A DNA stretch of 64,000 bases, from the NCBI RefSeq assembly GCF_016802725.1, contig NC_052665.1:3348001-3412000 (forward strand), given 5' to 3'. Below the pieces are notes generated by a model. That model did no database searches. It saw only the letters and a list, made by a program, of their open reading frames with translations, and was not told where the DNA came from. Below, piece by piece: positions 38,888 to 53,527 of this stretch. Numbering within the stretch: the stretch's first letter is position 1; the number at the start of each line of letters is the position of its first letter. Made by a program: the position numbers and the translations under genes. The DNA is from Solenopsis invicta (lineage: Eukaryota > Arthropoda > Insecta > Hymenoptera > Formicidae).

Positions 38888-38927
<40 letters not shown>

Positions 38928-39710
38928 TATTGTGCCATATTAATCGCGCGTATTGTCATTTGTAAATCATGCGTATGCATGTATATGCCATTGTAACATA
39001 ATAAAAAAAGAGTGGGCGCTTTCTAGTCTCTCTACGTCCCTGCGCAGAAAACGTCCGAAATCCTCTTTCTGAATTTTACGGCCTAAACGTAGCACGGAAA
39101 ACGTGATGGGTCGAGAGGGGAGTGAAGAGGAGGGTATCCGTAGAGATAACATCGCCGCTTGCTCCATGTCTATCACCGCGATGCTTTCTCTCTCTAACTG
39201 AAGGCCTAAACAATTAAAGGACAATCACGTTAAAAGAGAAAGAGAGAAAGAGTGAGAGAGAGAGAGAGAGTTGCGTCAAGATTTAAAAAAATTAAAAAAG
39301 CTAATTTTTTTAAAAGCATAATTTGAAGACATTTAAATAATAAAGAATTATGTAAAAATAAAAAGATGGTATATTTATTTGTGGAAAGACATTTATTTCT
39401 TCTTCATCATATGATGCGATGTTAATTACAATTATTTTTTAAGTACTGCGTAAAATGAATGTTTCTTTATTAAAGAACCAAATTCTCTCTGTTACTATTA
39501 AACATCTTTTTTAAGTAAAAATATAATTGTGCAAAATATGGGCATAAACGTATTGATATGTATTAATATCAATGTTAATGTAAATAATTCAGACTATAAT
39601 AAATAAAAAATTACGCGAAAGTAGACGTAATTAATCATTTGTGCACATTCTCGACCCCTGTTCTGGATGCAACATACGCGATACGCGTCAGATTTTATTT
39701 GCAGCAAAAT
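38641..39710. other. Intergenic region with simple repeats, no gene seen
   Basis: AT-rich DNA holding an (ATT)n run at about 38,884-38,933 and a GA-rich run at about 39,235-39,270. Between them, at 39,005-39,200, is a more GC-rich patch with an 85-codon ORF on the minus strand that resembles nothing I know. I do not call it a gene. Confidence 0.5.
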
Positions 39711-39784
39711 GGATGTTAGCACGGACAACAACCTACATCCATTTCTCGAGAGACGGATGTGGGTTGTTGTCCGTGCTAACATCC
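39711..39784. repeat. Near-perfect hairpin, 30-bp arms
   Basis: Arms 39,711-39,740 and 39,755-39,784 are reverse complements with one mismatch around a 14-base loop containing ctcgag. The word gcaaaatggatgt at the outer edge of the left arm occurs again at about 39,807. It could be the core of a small foldback element; no terminal duplication is clear. Confidence 0.85.
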
Positions 39785-39883
39785 ACACTGTTTTTAACGG
39801 CGGGTTGCAAAATGGATGTGACACGTAGTTCCCATTCTGACCAGAATAGATGTGCGTCACTAGTGTACGGGAGTTTCGAAGCG

Positions 39884-40056
39884 TAAAGGGCCTCGCACAT
39901 GAAATGCATAACATAACATAAGCACAACATAAAACCGACGGACCAATGAAAATGTTATGTAAATCAATATGGCGACTTTATGCTGAATGCTCATTGGCCC
40001 ATCGGTCTTATGTTGTGCTTATGTTATGTTATGCATTTCATGTGCGAGGCCCTTTA
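39884..40056. mobile_element. MITE, 173 bp, with ~65-bp TIRs
   Basis: The ends are inverted copies beginning taaagggcctcgcacatgaa and stay matched for about 65 bp with few mismatches, leaving a short unmatched centre. With the ends set at AAGGGCC...GGCCCTT the flanks are TA on both sides, as expected of a TA-target element. It ends about 420 bp before the Psi start codon, so it sits in or next to the Psi promoter. Confidence 0.88.
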
Positions 40057-40477
40057 TAGGAAAAAGGCCGCCGTGGCCGCTCTCAGGTTCCTCTCTGCTA
40101 GCATCGTATACAGAAGGCCTAATTGACGACGAATTGCAACGAGCAGCAACGAGGGCGTGAGTGCCGCGAGTTTCCGCACTGAAACGATCACACACTCAAC
40201 GGCGGACGCTTGCGCTGTGCCGTTTCCCTGTGAAAGTACGGTTCTTTCACTCGCCGAGTCTGTCGTGGTCTGCTGCAAACTTTTCCCTTCCTCACGAACG
40301 GCGTCGCACGTCTTCGTAAAGAGTGTCGTTCTCACATCTACGAACTGCTTCCGTTCCGTCAGATCATCGTTCGGCGAGGCGAATACCCGGAATACCAGTG
40401 ATCTAGCCAGCAGCAGTCGCAGCACGCAGCAACGTAATCAAGTTTCTCGACCCGTCTCGACAACTTCATGAACCAAT
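40057..40477 (+). promoter_or_regulatory. Probable Psi promoter and 5' UTR
   Basis: A GC- and CpG-rich stretch between the MITE and the first ATG of Psi, in contrast to the AT-rich DNA around it. No TATA box is evident. TCAGT-like initiator words occur (for example in gttccgtcagatca). The exact transcription start cannot be placed from sequence alone. Confidence 0.5.
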
Positions 40478-43400
40478 ATGAGTGACTACTCAGCGGTCGC
40501 TCCGCCTCAGAACTTCAGCCAGAGCACCGCGTTCGCGGCGGCTCTTCAACGCGCCAAGCAGGTAAAATCGCGGCATCACGGTGTACATGACGATGACGAC
40601 GACGACGATCGGCGCCGAGCGGCGTCTCCCGCGAGCGTTATGTCTTTCGTAGCGCGACTCGCGGTTGTTCCGACGCGGTCGTGAAGTATCTCTCGAATCG
40701 TTCCATCTTACGCGGCGCGGTGAACCAATTTGGGAAAATATCTGCGGTATGCAAGCCTCTCGCAAAAGCCAGCCTAATGCGCACTTGTAAATTTTTTAAC
40801 GCAGCAGGAGCACAGAGATGGTTTATAATTTTGTTCAATTTTCTCACTTTATTCTATAGGAACAATCAGTTTGGCCTACTTCAATATAAATATTTGTACA
40901 GTATTTTAAATATTATATAAATATAATATTTGTGTAATACAATATTTTAGTAAAATATTTATAGTAACTTGTATAACAATTCTTTAAAAAGTAAAATATT
41001 TTCTTAAGTTTATATTTACGATTAATCCTTCCAGATTGCTGCAAAGATAAATCCAGGTGGTTCACAAAATAATCAAGATGCAAAATTAAAACGTCCTCTT
41101 GAAGACAGTTCAGGTATAATGTACATGGTTAAAACACATACATCAGTTTCTTTTCTATTTCATTAACAGGTGACAATTTACTTTTTCAATTACATTTTGT
41201 ATTAACATTATGTTGCATTTTGTGTTTTTAGAACCAGAAGCAAAGAAAATGGCATCGTTAGTAGCAGATCCTTTGATAGGCATTCGTGGAGGACCCGCTG
41301 GCAATTCTCTTGGAGATTCAGGTGGTCAAGGATCTAGACCGCAAGTTTCTTCCAATTTAGGTGGTATATGCAATGAAGATATCAGAGTTCCTGATAAAAT
41401 GGTTGGGTTAAGTAAGTAAAATTGTAGAAGAAATTGGCATTCTCTATATAAATATTCTGCAATACATTGCATTACAGCCTGCTGTAACAATTTAAGAACT
41501 CACTGCATTACAATATCCTCAGTTGATTATTTACTAATGTGTGCAAATAATGTAACCATATAAAATTGATAGTTTAAGTTATTGCCTTAACATTAATCTA
41601 CAAAATGTATTGTGTTTAAGAATGTAAATATTGTTTTTGTTATATTAATTGGTTCTTATATACTTGTAATTAAGATACAATAGTAGGAGCATTAGATATA
41701 TATAATTATATTTAAAATGTACAACTACAATTTAAGTAATAATAATATATTTGCAGTAATTGGCAGAGGTGGAGAACAGATAACAAGATTACAAAGCGAA
41801 ACAGGATGTAAGATTCAAATGGCACCAGAAAGCGGTGGGCTGCCTGAGCGTGTTTGTACGCTAACTGGTTCACGAGAAGCTGTCAAGTAACTTGTTTTCC
41901 CTTCTTATTTCGTTAATTTTAACTATTTTGTATGCAATGCAATACTACGATTTTATGTTTTCACAGTGAATGATAAGAATTTATTTTTGTCAACCTTGAA
42001 TGCAATCACTTTATCTTATTGAAATGGGATATAATTATCGATTCAAGTTCTGCATTTATAGACTGGGTTGCGAAAAATACTTCTCTGTCAAAATCAGTTA
42101 TATAAATTAGCCAAGCAAATCTGCTATCCTCCTTAAATTTGTATAGGGACGTTTTTCACTTTCTAATTTATTTAAGTGCAAATGTTTTCACCACACTCCC
42201 ATCTTGTCACTTCCCGATATAATTGAAAAATCATTTCACATCAATTACAATGTTATGATAATGTATAAATATTGCACCTTTATGATCCTATTTATTGGAA
42301 AATGTGATTGGGATACGATTGATTCTAATAATAGCTTGTATGTCAGTATATTTTATATATGTTACAATTTTCATCCTAACATGCATTTCACAAATGTAGG
42401 ATATATGCTTTTGCATATTGAAATTATGAAATGTTTTACAGAATTATTTAGCTCCTGGATGCCAATAGCGGGTTCAAACTTGACTCTTTTTCTATAAGCT
42501 TCAGAATTTCTGGCCATTGAAAATTGATTAATGAGTTGACCTTTTGATTTAATAATTTTGTCTTTACTAATAGTTTTTTGCTTTTAATAGGGTATGGAGA
42601 GAGAGGGAGAAGGAAGGAAGGAGGATAGGATATGCATGGGGACGTGTTAATCACAACATGAAGAAAATTTTATTTATTTAAAACTCTGCTTATGATTAAA
42701 CCTATATATGGCATTTTTATATCTATATATGGCATTTTGATACACAAAATCTTTGAAACCTTTTACTATACCTTTGGGAGATATCGATTATTAGAAAAGA
42801 GAAATATATTACAAATGTGATATATATATAATTTTGATCCGCAATAGATATTAGTGCATATTTATGTGTTGCAAACAAACTTTGTTGTTGTATATTGATT
42901 AAATCTTTTGACACATGTAAAACAGTTTAGTTGAAAAGATATTGTACATTTGTATTTTATGTGTTTCAGTCGAGCAAAGGAGCTTGTGTTATCAATAGTC
43001 AATCAAAGAAGCAGAAGTGAAGGAATCGGTGATATGAATATGAGTAGTGGTGGTGGTGGTGGTGGTGGTGGTAGTGGTGGAATGATGGGACATCCCGGAT
43101 TTGTTGAGATAATGATTCCAGGTCCTAAAGTTGGTCTGATAATCGGCAAAGGAGGAGAAACCATAAAGCAACTGCAAGAGAAGTCTGGAGCTAAAATGGT
43201 TGTTATTCAGGAAGGGCCATCTCAAGAACAAGAAAAGCCTTTAAGGTGAGATAAGTAATCTTTTTCTAGATATAAGAATAATTATCCCTCTTAATCTCAT
43301 CTCTCAAGGCCATATGGCATAATTATTTAAAGTTTATATTTGCCTTCTGTAGAATAACAGGAGATCCTCAAAAAGTTGAATACGCGAAACAATTAGTTTA

Positions 43401-45628
43401 TGAATTAATAGCTGAAAAAGAAATGCAAATGTTTCATAGAGGAGGAAGAGGAGGAGGAGGAGGAGGAGGAGGTACTGATAGAACAGGAGGAAATTATTCC
43501 AATGATAGTGGTTTCAATCATGGTCCTGCAAATAGTGATGGAGTAGAGGTTAATTATCTTTATTATACCACAAGCGAATATAACTAAAAATGTTGATTAG
43601 TTTAAAATTTAAGTGTACAGAAAAAGAGAGAAATTTTTATCTTTAAAATTTATAAAATTATTTAACTTAGGTACTTGTTCCAAGAGCCGCAGTTGGTGTT
43701 GTTATTGGTAAAGGTGGAGATATGATAAAAAAGATACAAGCTGAAAGTGGAGCTAAAGTTCAATTTCAACAAGGAAGAGAAGATGGCCCTGGCGATAGAA
43801 AATGTTTACTATCAGGGAAGCATCAAGCTGTTGAACAGGCTCGTCAACGAATTCAGGAACTGATTGATAGTGTCATGGTGCACATTTTAATTTACATTTA
43901 TGGATTTATTAGAGTGCATATATGTCTACGAGTTATATGTAGACATATATACATAGCAACATATAATCGATATTTGTTTTTTATAATGGAAAATATTGGT
44001 TTTTTTTTTATTTTTAGAGGAGAGATGATGGTAGAAATAATATGGGAGGCAGAGGTGGCCCGAGAGGTAATGGTTTTGGCAATAATCGTAATCCAAATGA
44101 GTATGGAAGTTGGGATAGACGACAAGGCGGTCCTATGCAAGATAAAATTGAAACGACTTTTACTGTTCCTTCTTCCAAATGCGGCATTATAATTGGCAAA
44201 GGTTTTATTCATTATATTTATTATATGCGTTAATTGTACAAAAATCTGTATTTTATTAAAGCCTTCAATCTTATTAATTACAATTTTAATAATTTTTTAA
44301 ATCTTTTAAAAATCTTAATTTCATTCTGGATTATGCAATGTAATAAGTATGTAATAATTCTTTTCTTTATGTTATTGTGTAGTAACATTTTTATTTTAGG
44401 TGGTGAGACTATCAAACAAATCAATCAACAGACAGGTGCTCACTGTGAATTAGATAGAAAGAATCAAAGTAATGAGAATGAAAAGATTTTCATTATTCGA
44501 GGAAATCCTGAACAAGTTGAGCATGCAAAAAGAATATTCAGCGAAAAGCTGGGCATGGTATATTTAGTTTTTCTTTTATGTGATCATCTTTGTATAAGAC
44601 ATTTTTTCGATAATATTTTTCATTTATCATTTAAAGGGTCCAGCTGGTTCCTCATATGCTGGAACACAAGGAGCGGTTGGTTACAATCCAAATTGGAATA
44701 CAGGGTATCAAGCATGGCCAAATCAACCACAATCCAACGACGGAAGTATGTATGGTTTTATGATTCCTTATAGAATGCCAGAAGGTAAGTTTCATGTCCG
44801 TTATGCGATACATTTACTCTTGCAGGCAATGCTAATCAAGCTCCTGTACAAGTCAATCCACAGACTGGTCAGCCAGACTATAGCGCTCAATGGGCAGAGT
44901 ATTATCGTTCACTAGGCATGCACAGAGAAGCAGATATGATTGAACAACAAGCGAAACAAGGAAAGCAAGATCCTAATCAACAAGGAGGTAAAACTTTACA
45001 GTTTTCTATGAAAATCTGGAAAGAAAATCTTTCCAATATGTAACATAATTTTCGGATTATTCTATAAAACAAATTATTTCAGGTAATTCACAAAATCAGT
45101 CTAATCCAGCAACATCAGGTTCTGCTGGGCCAAATCAACAGCAGCAACAACAGACGCAGCAGCAACAGCAAGCAGGCGCTGCGCAAAATGGTGGTCAAGC
45201 CGATTATAGCGTGCAATGGGCAGAATATTACAGAAGCATCGGTAAAATAAAAGAGGCAGAGGCAATAGAAGCTCAAATGAAAGCGGGCAAGGTATTCCTC
45301 TTGAAATGAAATGCTTAATATTGTTGTCTTATTATATTTTAACAACGTGTGTAATATTATACAGCTCGGAATGCAAGGGCAAAACCAAATGGCTCAGCAA
45401 CAAATGCAGACTCTTCAAGGACAATCGGCTGGTCCACCAGGTACCACGCCTAATGCGTTCCCTCAAGCTTATGGAAGCTATCCGACGATGAACGCTGGCT
45501 CCGCGCCAGCTGGTTATTATGCAGCAAATGCTGGATCTAATTCTCAACCACAGACGGGACAGCAAAACCCTTCTTTCCCAACAGGGTATCAGAATTACCC
45601 TTACTCACAGTCCACCACCGAGAATTAA
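40478..45628 (+). CDS. Psi: Psi / FUBP-family KH-domain RNA-binding protein
   Basis: Thirteen coding exons: 40478-40561, 41035-41113, 41232-41411, 41757-41886, 42970-43245, 43353-43548, 43671-43877, 44018-44201, 44400-44557, 44637-44784, 44826-44987, 45083-45291, 45365-45628. All junctions are GT-AG, phases close, and the product is 758 aa. Four KH domains carry the RNA-contact loops IIGRGGEQI (about residue 116), IIGKGGETI (about 215), VIGKGGDMI (about 323) and IIGKGGETI (about 443), separated by Gly-rich linkers. The C-terminus is Gln/Gly/Pro/Asn-rich with two copies of a [11 protein letters not shown](L/I)G motif (about 565 and 640), the repeats by which Drosophila Psi contacts U1-70K and which FUBP proteins also have. 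Family role: nuclear regulator of splicing and of transcription. The start was chosen because [13 protein letters not shown] opens a GC-rich first exon with a good donor. Intron 4 is the largest, about 1.1 kb. Confidence 0.93.
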
Positions 45629-47722
45629 ACTTCCATTTGAGAGAAAGGCAAGCTGTAAGTAAATCTTAATATAATGTATTATGAATTAAGCAGATAGAAA
45701 ATTGTATGAAGTATTGTACAAAATTTAACCACGTATTAGATCAAATTAATTACTAAAATAAATTTATAAATCTTTTTTTGACAATTCATAGTTATATTCA
45801 AAAGCTTTAATTTCAGTAGACAAAAATCCAGTAATTTTTATCTTTTTAATAGTATTAGCAATGAGATGTTAATGATATGAAGTTCATATGATTTTCTTAA
45901 TGCTACAGTTGTTATATTAAGCTAATATGAATTTGAGTATTATGTATTGATAAAATCTATAAAGTCAACATTAAGAGAAGTAATCGTATACATATATATA
46001 ATTTTATTTATATATTGTCTATTTAATTTAAAATTTTTGACTATTTAATAATTTATTTGCTTTTGTAAGGTATTTGATGCTCATTTTTATATTGGTTTAA
46101 TATTTCGACATACTATAAATCAATGGTGTAAGAAGAAGGAAATGTTATCTATTGATAATCATTGAACCTCTTTCAGGTAATTTGAATTAAACTTTGCAAA
46201 ACGTAAAATTTATGATAATTTCACAGTTCATGTGATTAATTTGAATAACTATATATTTTACACCTTTGAAATAAAATCTGTTTCTTGTATATGGATCATC
46301 TTTTTACCATAATTATTTGTTTATTTCAGATAGTTTTCAGATAGCTTTCCATCAGGATGCGGTTAATACCTGCTATATCTCCATATAACTTTTATCATAA
46401 ATAGTTGACTGCTTCATAATCTTCATATATCTTTGAGAATGTCATGAGAATCGATTATATTCTGTTTATACTATAAAACGTCTTGTGTTTTTTTTTATAT
46501 ATATACACACATATACATATACTATAGGATATATATATATATATATATATATCCATCGTTCTAAGTTTAAGTTAACAAAAAATATCGAGCAAGAGAACGA
46601 AATTTGATTGAAATTAATATAACATAGTATCAATATGATGTCTGTGTTCTACTTATACTATTGTATGTATTTTTGTTCCATAACATGTATTATTGTAATA
46701 TAAGTTGAAGCTGGCAGGTGAAGCAGCGGGTCAGAAAGTGGAACGAGGGATCGACATCTGTACCATTTTATTGCCATCCTCTCTCTTTTTATCTCTCTTT
46801 TTCTCTCTCATCAAACTTGTTAAACTATATCCTTATAAATGCATTGTTATGAACGATATACTAGTATATTTATCATATTAGATTATTACATATTACTTGA
46901 TAAGACACTTATTTACTTGAAACACTCGTGTTTTATTATAACTATAAAACTCTGACTATTACGAAATGCTATAATTGATACAGCTGCCATGTGTTTTCAT
47001 TATCCATGAAAGTTCTTCTACTATGTATACGAAAGATGCATAATATGATATTTATATATGCATATGCCCTATTGTCCTGACTTGTGTTAAATACAATGTT
47101 ACTTTGGTTTTTCTTTTGCTTTCTCGTGAAAATACCAATACTATTTTTAGATATTTGGAGCAGCCAATTAGAGGTTTGACCCATCCTACAATATGTCATG
47201 GAGCATCTACAGTTTAAAATATTTCATTCAGCATTAATCTACATGTACACAAAGGAATCAGGACCTGCGAACTGGAGATTAGTCGGACGAGATGTTTTAT
47301 AATTCACAATGTGGAATATATGATTTACTAACGATATTCTAAATATTGCTTACTCAGTATTACATGTGCTTTTATACAATATACATAACAAAGTATATTG
47401 GCTTGTTTCCGAATAATTAAGTATCAAAAGACTTAACTAGTTATATGTAAAATATTTCAAATTTTTGTATGTCTTTATTATGTGTTTTCAATTAATTTAC
47501 ATAAATTGATACTAGTATCGAAAGTGTTTTTAATTATAAATTTTTTGGTAAAGTTTTTGACTTCAAAAAGCAAAAATGTATTGGATATAATTCTTTTCGA
47601 ATAATCTTTATTTTTCATATTATAAATGAGAGATAAACTTTAGATTTTAATAAAATTGATTTGCCATTAATGGCAATGATCAATCTTACACTAATTTTAA
47701 TTATGAAAACTTTATTTTATTA
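45629..47722 (+). other. Psi 3' region, probable UTR, possibly spliced
   Basis: AT-rich, no coding sequence recognised. Just after the stop a good donor (agct/gtaagtaaat, from 45,655) could pair with an acceptor near 46,328 (ttatttcag), so the 3' UTR may be spliced. An AT dinucleotide palindrome lies at about 46,528-46,553, a pyrimidine-rich stretch at about 46,780-46,812, and several AATAAA-like words occur. The true mRNA end cannot be fixed without transcript data. Confidence 0.45.
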
Positions 47723-48589
47723 TACAGGGTGTCCCAAAAGTTCGGCAACGGTCAAATATCTTGAAAACTAAGCATTTTAGAAAAAAGTGTTTAGATAAAA
47801 GTTGTAGGGTTTTAAAAGATCTATTTACTGATCTTATCAGTTTGACTTTGGATGGCGTCGCCAAGGTCAGATTAAAATCACAATAACTTTTTTAAATTGA
47901 AACATCCTATTTTTGATTCCAGAATCTGGTAGCTGGTGTCAAGACCTTTCCAAAACACTATAAAAAAGTTTATTTTCATTGAGTACTTTCCGAGTTGTGA
48001 GGCTTGAAAGCTACTGTAACTTTCAAGCGTCACAACTCGGAAAGTACTTAACAAAAATAAACTTTTTTGTAGTGTTTTGGAAAAGTCTCGAAATAAGCTA
48101 CAAGAATATGTAATAAAAGATACAATATTAGAGTATCGGTAGTTCCCTAATTAAAGGGTATCGGTACTTCCCTAACATTCTATATTTTTTATTGCATTTT
48201 CTTGTAGTCGATTTTGAGAGCTTTTCAAAACACTATAAATAAGTTTATTTTCGTTAAGGACTTTCCGAGTTATGACGCTTAAAAGTTACAGTACACCGTA
48301 GCTTTCAAGTCTTACAACTTTGAAAGTACTCAACGAAAATAAACTTTCTTATAGTGTTTTGGAAAGGTCTTGACATCAGTTACTAGATTCTGGAATCAAA
48401 AATAGGATGTTTCATTTAAAAAAGTTATTGTGATTTCAATCTGACCTTGGCGACGCCATCCAAGGTCAAAGTGATAAGATCAGTGAATAGATCTTTTGAA
48501 ACCCTAAAACTTTTGTCTGAAACATTTTTTCCTAAAGTCCTTAGTTTTTGAGATATTTAACCGTTGCCGAACTTTTGTAACACCCTGTA
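47723..48589. mobile_element. 867-bp foldback element with long inverted arms
   Basis: It starts tacagggtgt and ends in the complement, caccctgta, with TA on both flanks. Left and right arms are reverse complements for well over 300 bp (shared words include aagttcggcaacggt, ggatggcgtcgccaaggtca, gattccagaatct), broken by scattered mismatches. The centre contains two further, smaller palindromes built from ctttccgagtt words, so nearly the whole element can fold on itself. It has no ORF. The family is not assigned; ends beginning CAGGGTGT are common among insect TA-target elements. Confidence 0.9.
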
Positions 48590-50597
48590 TATATGTATAT
48601 CAATGTGCTTCCGTATTGATGCAACTATTACATGTTATGAGGCTACCATTTTTTTAATTTGTTTTTAACATTTCTTGTTTGTAGTATGTAACTTTTAAAT
48701 CATGCCGTATAAAATAATACTCAACTACTAAATAAGAAAGGATGAAATTTGAAATATACAACTCTTTAATATCAATAATCTTTCAAAATATATATTGTAT
48801 TTACAAAAAATAAAAGTATCTATAAACTTATGCTCGTTCTTCGATGAAAAAGTTAATAGAAATATTTTGTTACAGTAATTTTATTCTGTTACGATTGAAA
48901 ACTAGGTAGGAATTACAAATTATTATGTATTACTATATTCTCAAGTCACACTTAATATAAATATTTAAAATTACAAAGCGTTGGAAGCCAATTACATCTT
49001 TAATTACAGTTTAATTGTAACATTAGAAAGTTACTCATTTTTTAAAATATCAAATTAATATTATATTTGTACAATTATATTATCAAGAAATTAATTTCTA
49101 AAGGATATTTTTAAAAATAATAAGAAAATTGGTTAAAAAGTAATAAAATTTATGTTTCGATCTGTTACTTATATATTTGATGTAACATAGAAAATATGTA
49201 TTTAGACATGTAATAATTTTTTGTTAGTATTTATATATTATTTTCCACATATGAATATTTATTATTAATAAAACATTCATGTTTTTATTTGGTATATTCT
49301 GTGGCGTTATTTCGAATATATTTCTAATTTAATTAAAAGCTATTTTTAATGTTTGAGAGATATCTTGAATAAGATATCGAACAACAAAATATGTAATAAT
49401 TACATGTTTTTTTATTTACATTTATTTCATTATATATGCATATATTCTTTTAGAATTTTAGACACAAATTTTCATTAATGTCTTGAAATTTTTTCATAAT
49501 ATAGAAATTTTTTGTTATAAGTTAAACATTATTTCATAATATTTTAAATATTACTTCGCATAGTTTAATTATTAAGCAAAATTAAAATGATAAACTATTG
49601 AGTAAAATGTAATAAAATATGTATTATAAGTAAAATAGGAATTTTATAGATGCATCATATCATATTTAATTATACGAAGGATTATTTATATAATTTCAAA
49701 CGTTTCAACAAAATTTATTGTAATTATAATATGAAAATATTCATATGGAGATTTTCGATTTCATGTATTGACACTGATGGCAAGTATCTTAATCAATTAT
49801 ATTGTCAAACTTCTAGCATCGACATTTACAATTACTGTATATTACATTTTTGTTCTATTATAATAACACAATATTTTCTCTTTCTTTTTGTGTATACTCT
49901 TCTTTATTATTTAAAATTTTTTGTTATATTTTATACTTTATGCACATAATTAATCAACATTGGCGAATGTTTCAGGGACAGGCGCAACAGAAAACTTTCC
50001 AGTTTCTCTGATCAAGAGAAGCAAATATATAAAAAAACGTTTGAATGATTTTCTTATAAATAAAATTGTTGTAAAATACATGCATATTTTTTTATAATAA
50101 AAGAAACAACGAAATGTTAGTACTATCTATTCGTTGTTTAAGTACGAAACATAATTAGAGGACAATTAAAACGCCTCGATTTGTTATGGGATAATATAGA
50201 AAATATATATATTTAGACATGTAACAATTTTTTTTGTTAATATTTATATATTATTTTCCACGCATTACTTGTTATGGGATAGATTGTTGTTTAACTACTC
50301 ATAAGAGGGCATCTTTAATGATACAAAACATCGCTTAATGTAACGAAATTTTTTATTTATGTATGAAGAACGTTTGTATAACGTTCTTTCATTTCTGAGC
50401 ATAAGAATTAATTCACAATACTTAGACGTCATCACATGATATAGTGATAAATATTTTACAAGACGCATTTTCACTTTTCACCCCATATATAAATATTATT
50501 TGCCAGCAAATAATACATGATCAACAAATTATTGGCGTTAAAACTTTTTTTAGCCTTATTAAGCCTTTTACTAAGAATCACAATTTAATTGTAAACT
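48590..50597. other. AT-rich intergenic DNA
   Basis: Very AT-rich with no gene recognised; a 99-codon ORF at 49,650-49,949 has the composition of random AT-rich DNA. It contains a pair of direct repeats of about 65 bp at 49,185-49,248 and about 50,194-50,261 sharing words such as tttagacatgtaa and tttatatattattttccac. Confidence 0.6.
50181..50281. repeat. Small insertion flanked by 13-bp direct repeats
   Basis: The 13-base word ttgttatgggata occurs at 50,181-50,193 and 50,269-50,281. The 75 bp between are mostly a copy of the sequence at 49,185-49,248. The layout is that of a short insertion with a target-site duplication. Confidence 0.6.

Positions 50598-53527
<2,930 letters not shown>

Noticed and set aside
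38967..39224. 85-codon minus-strand ORF in a GC-richer patch
   Set aside because: No recognisable domain, no splice context and no neighbouring exon found; kept only as an unexplained patch.
40054..40471. ORFs of 104 and 123 codons upstream of Psi
   Set aside because: They lie in the CpG-rich 5' region on both strands with no domain; GC-rich DNA has few stops.
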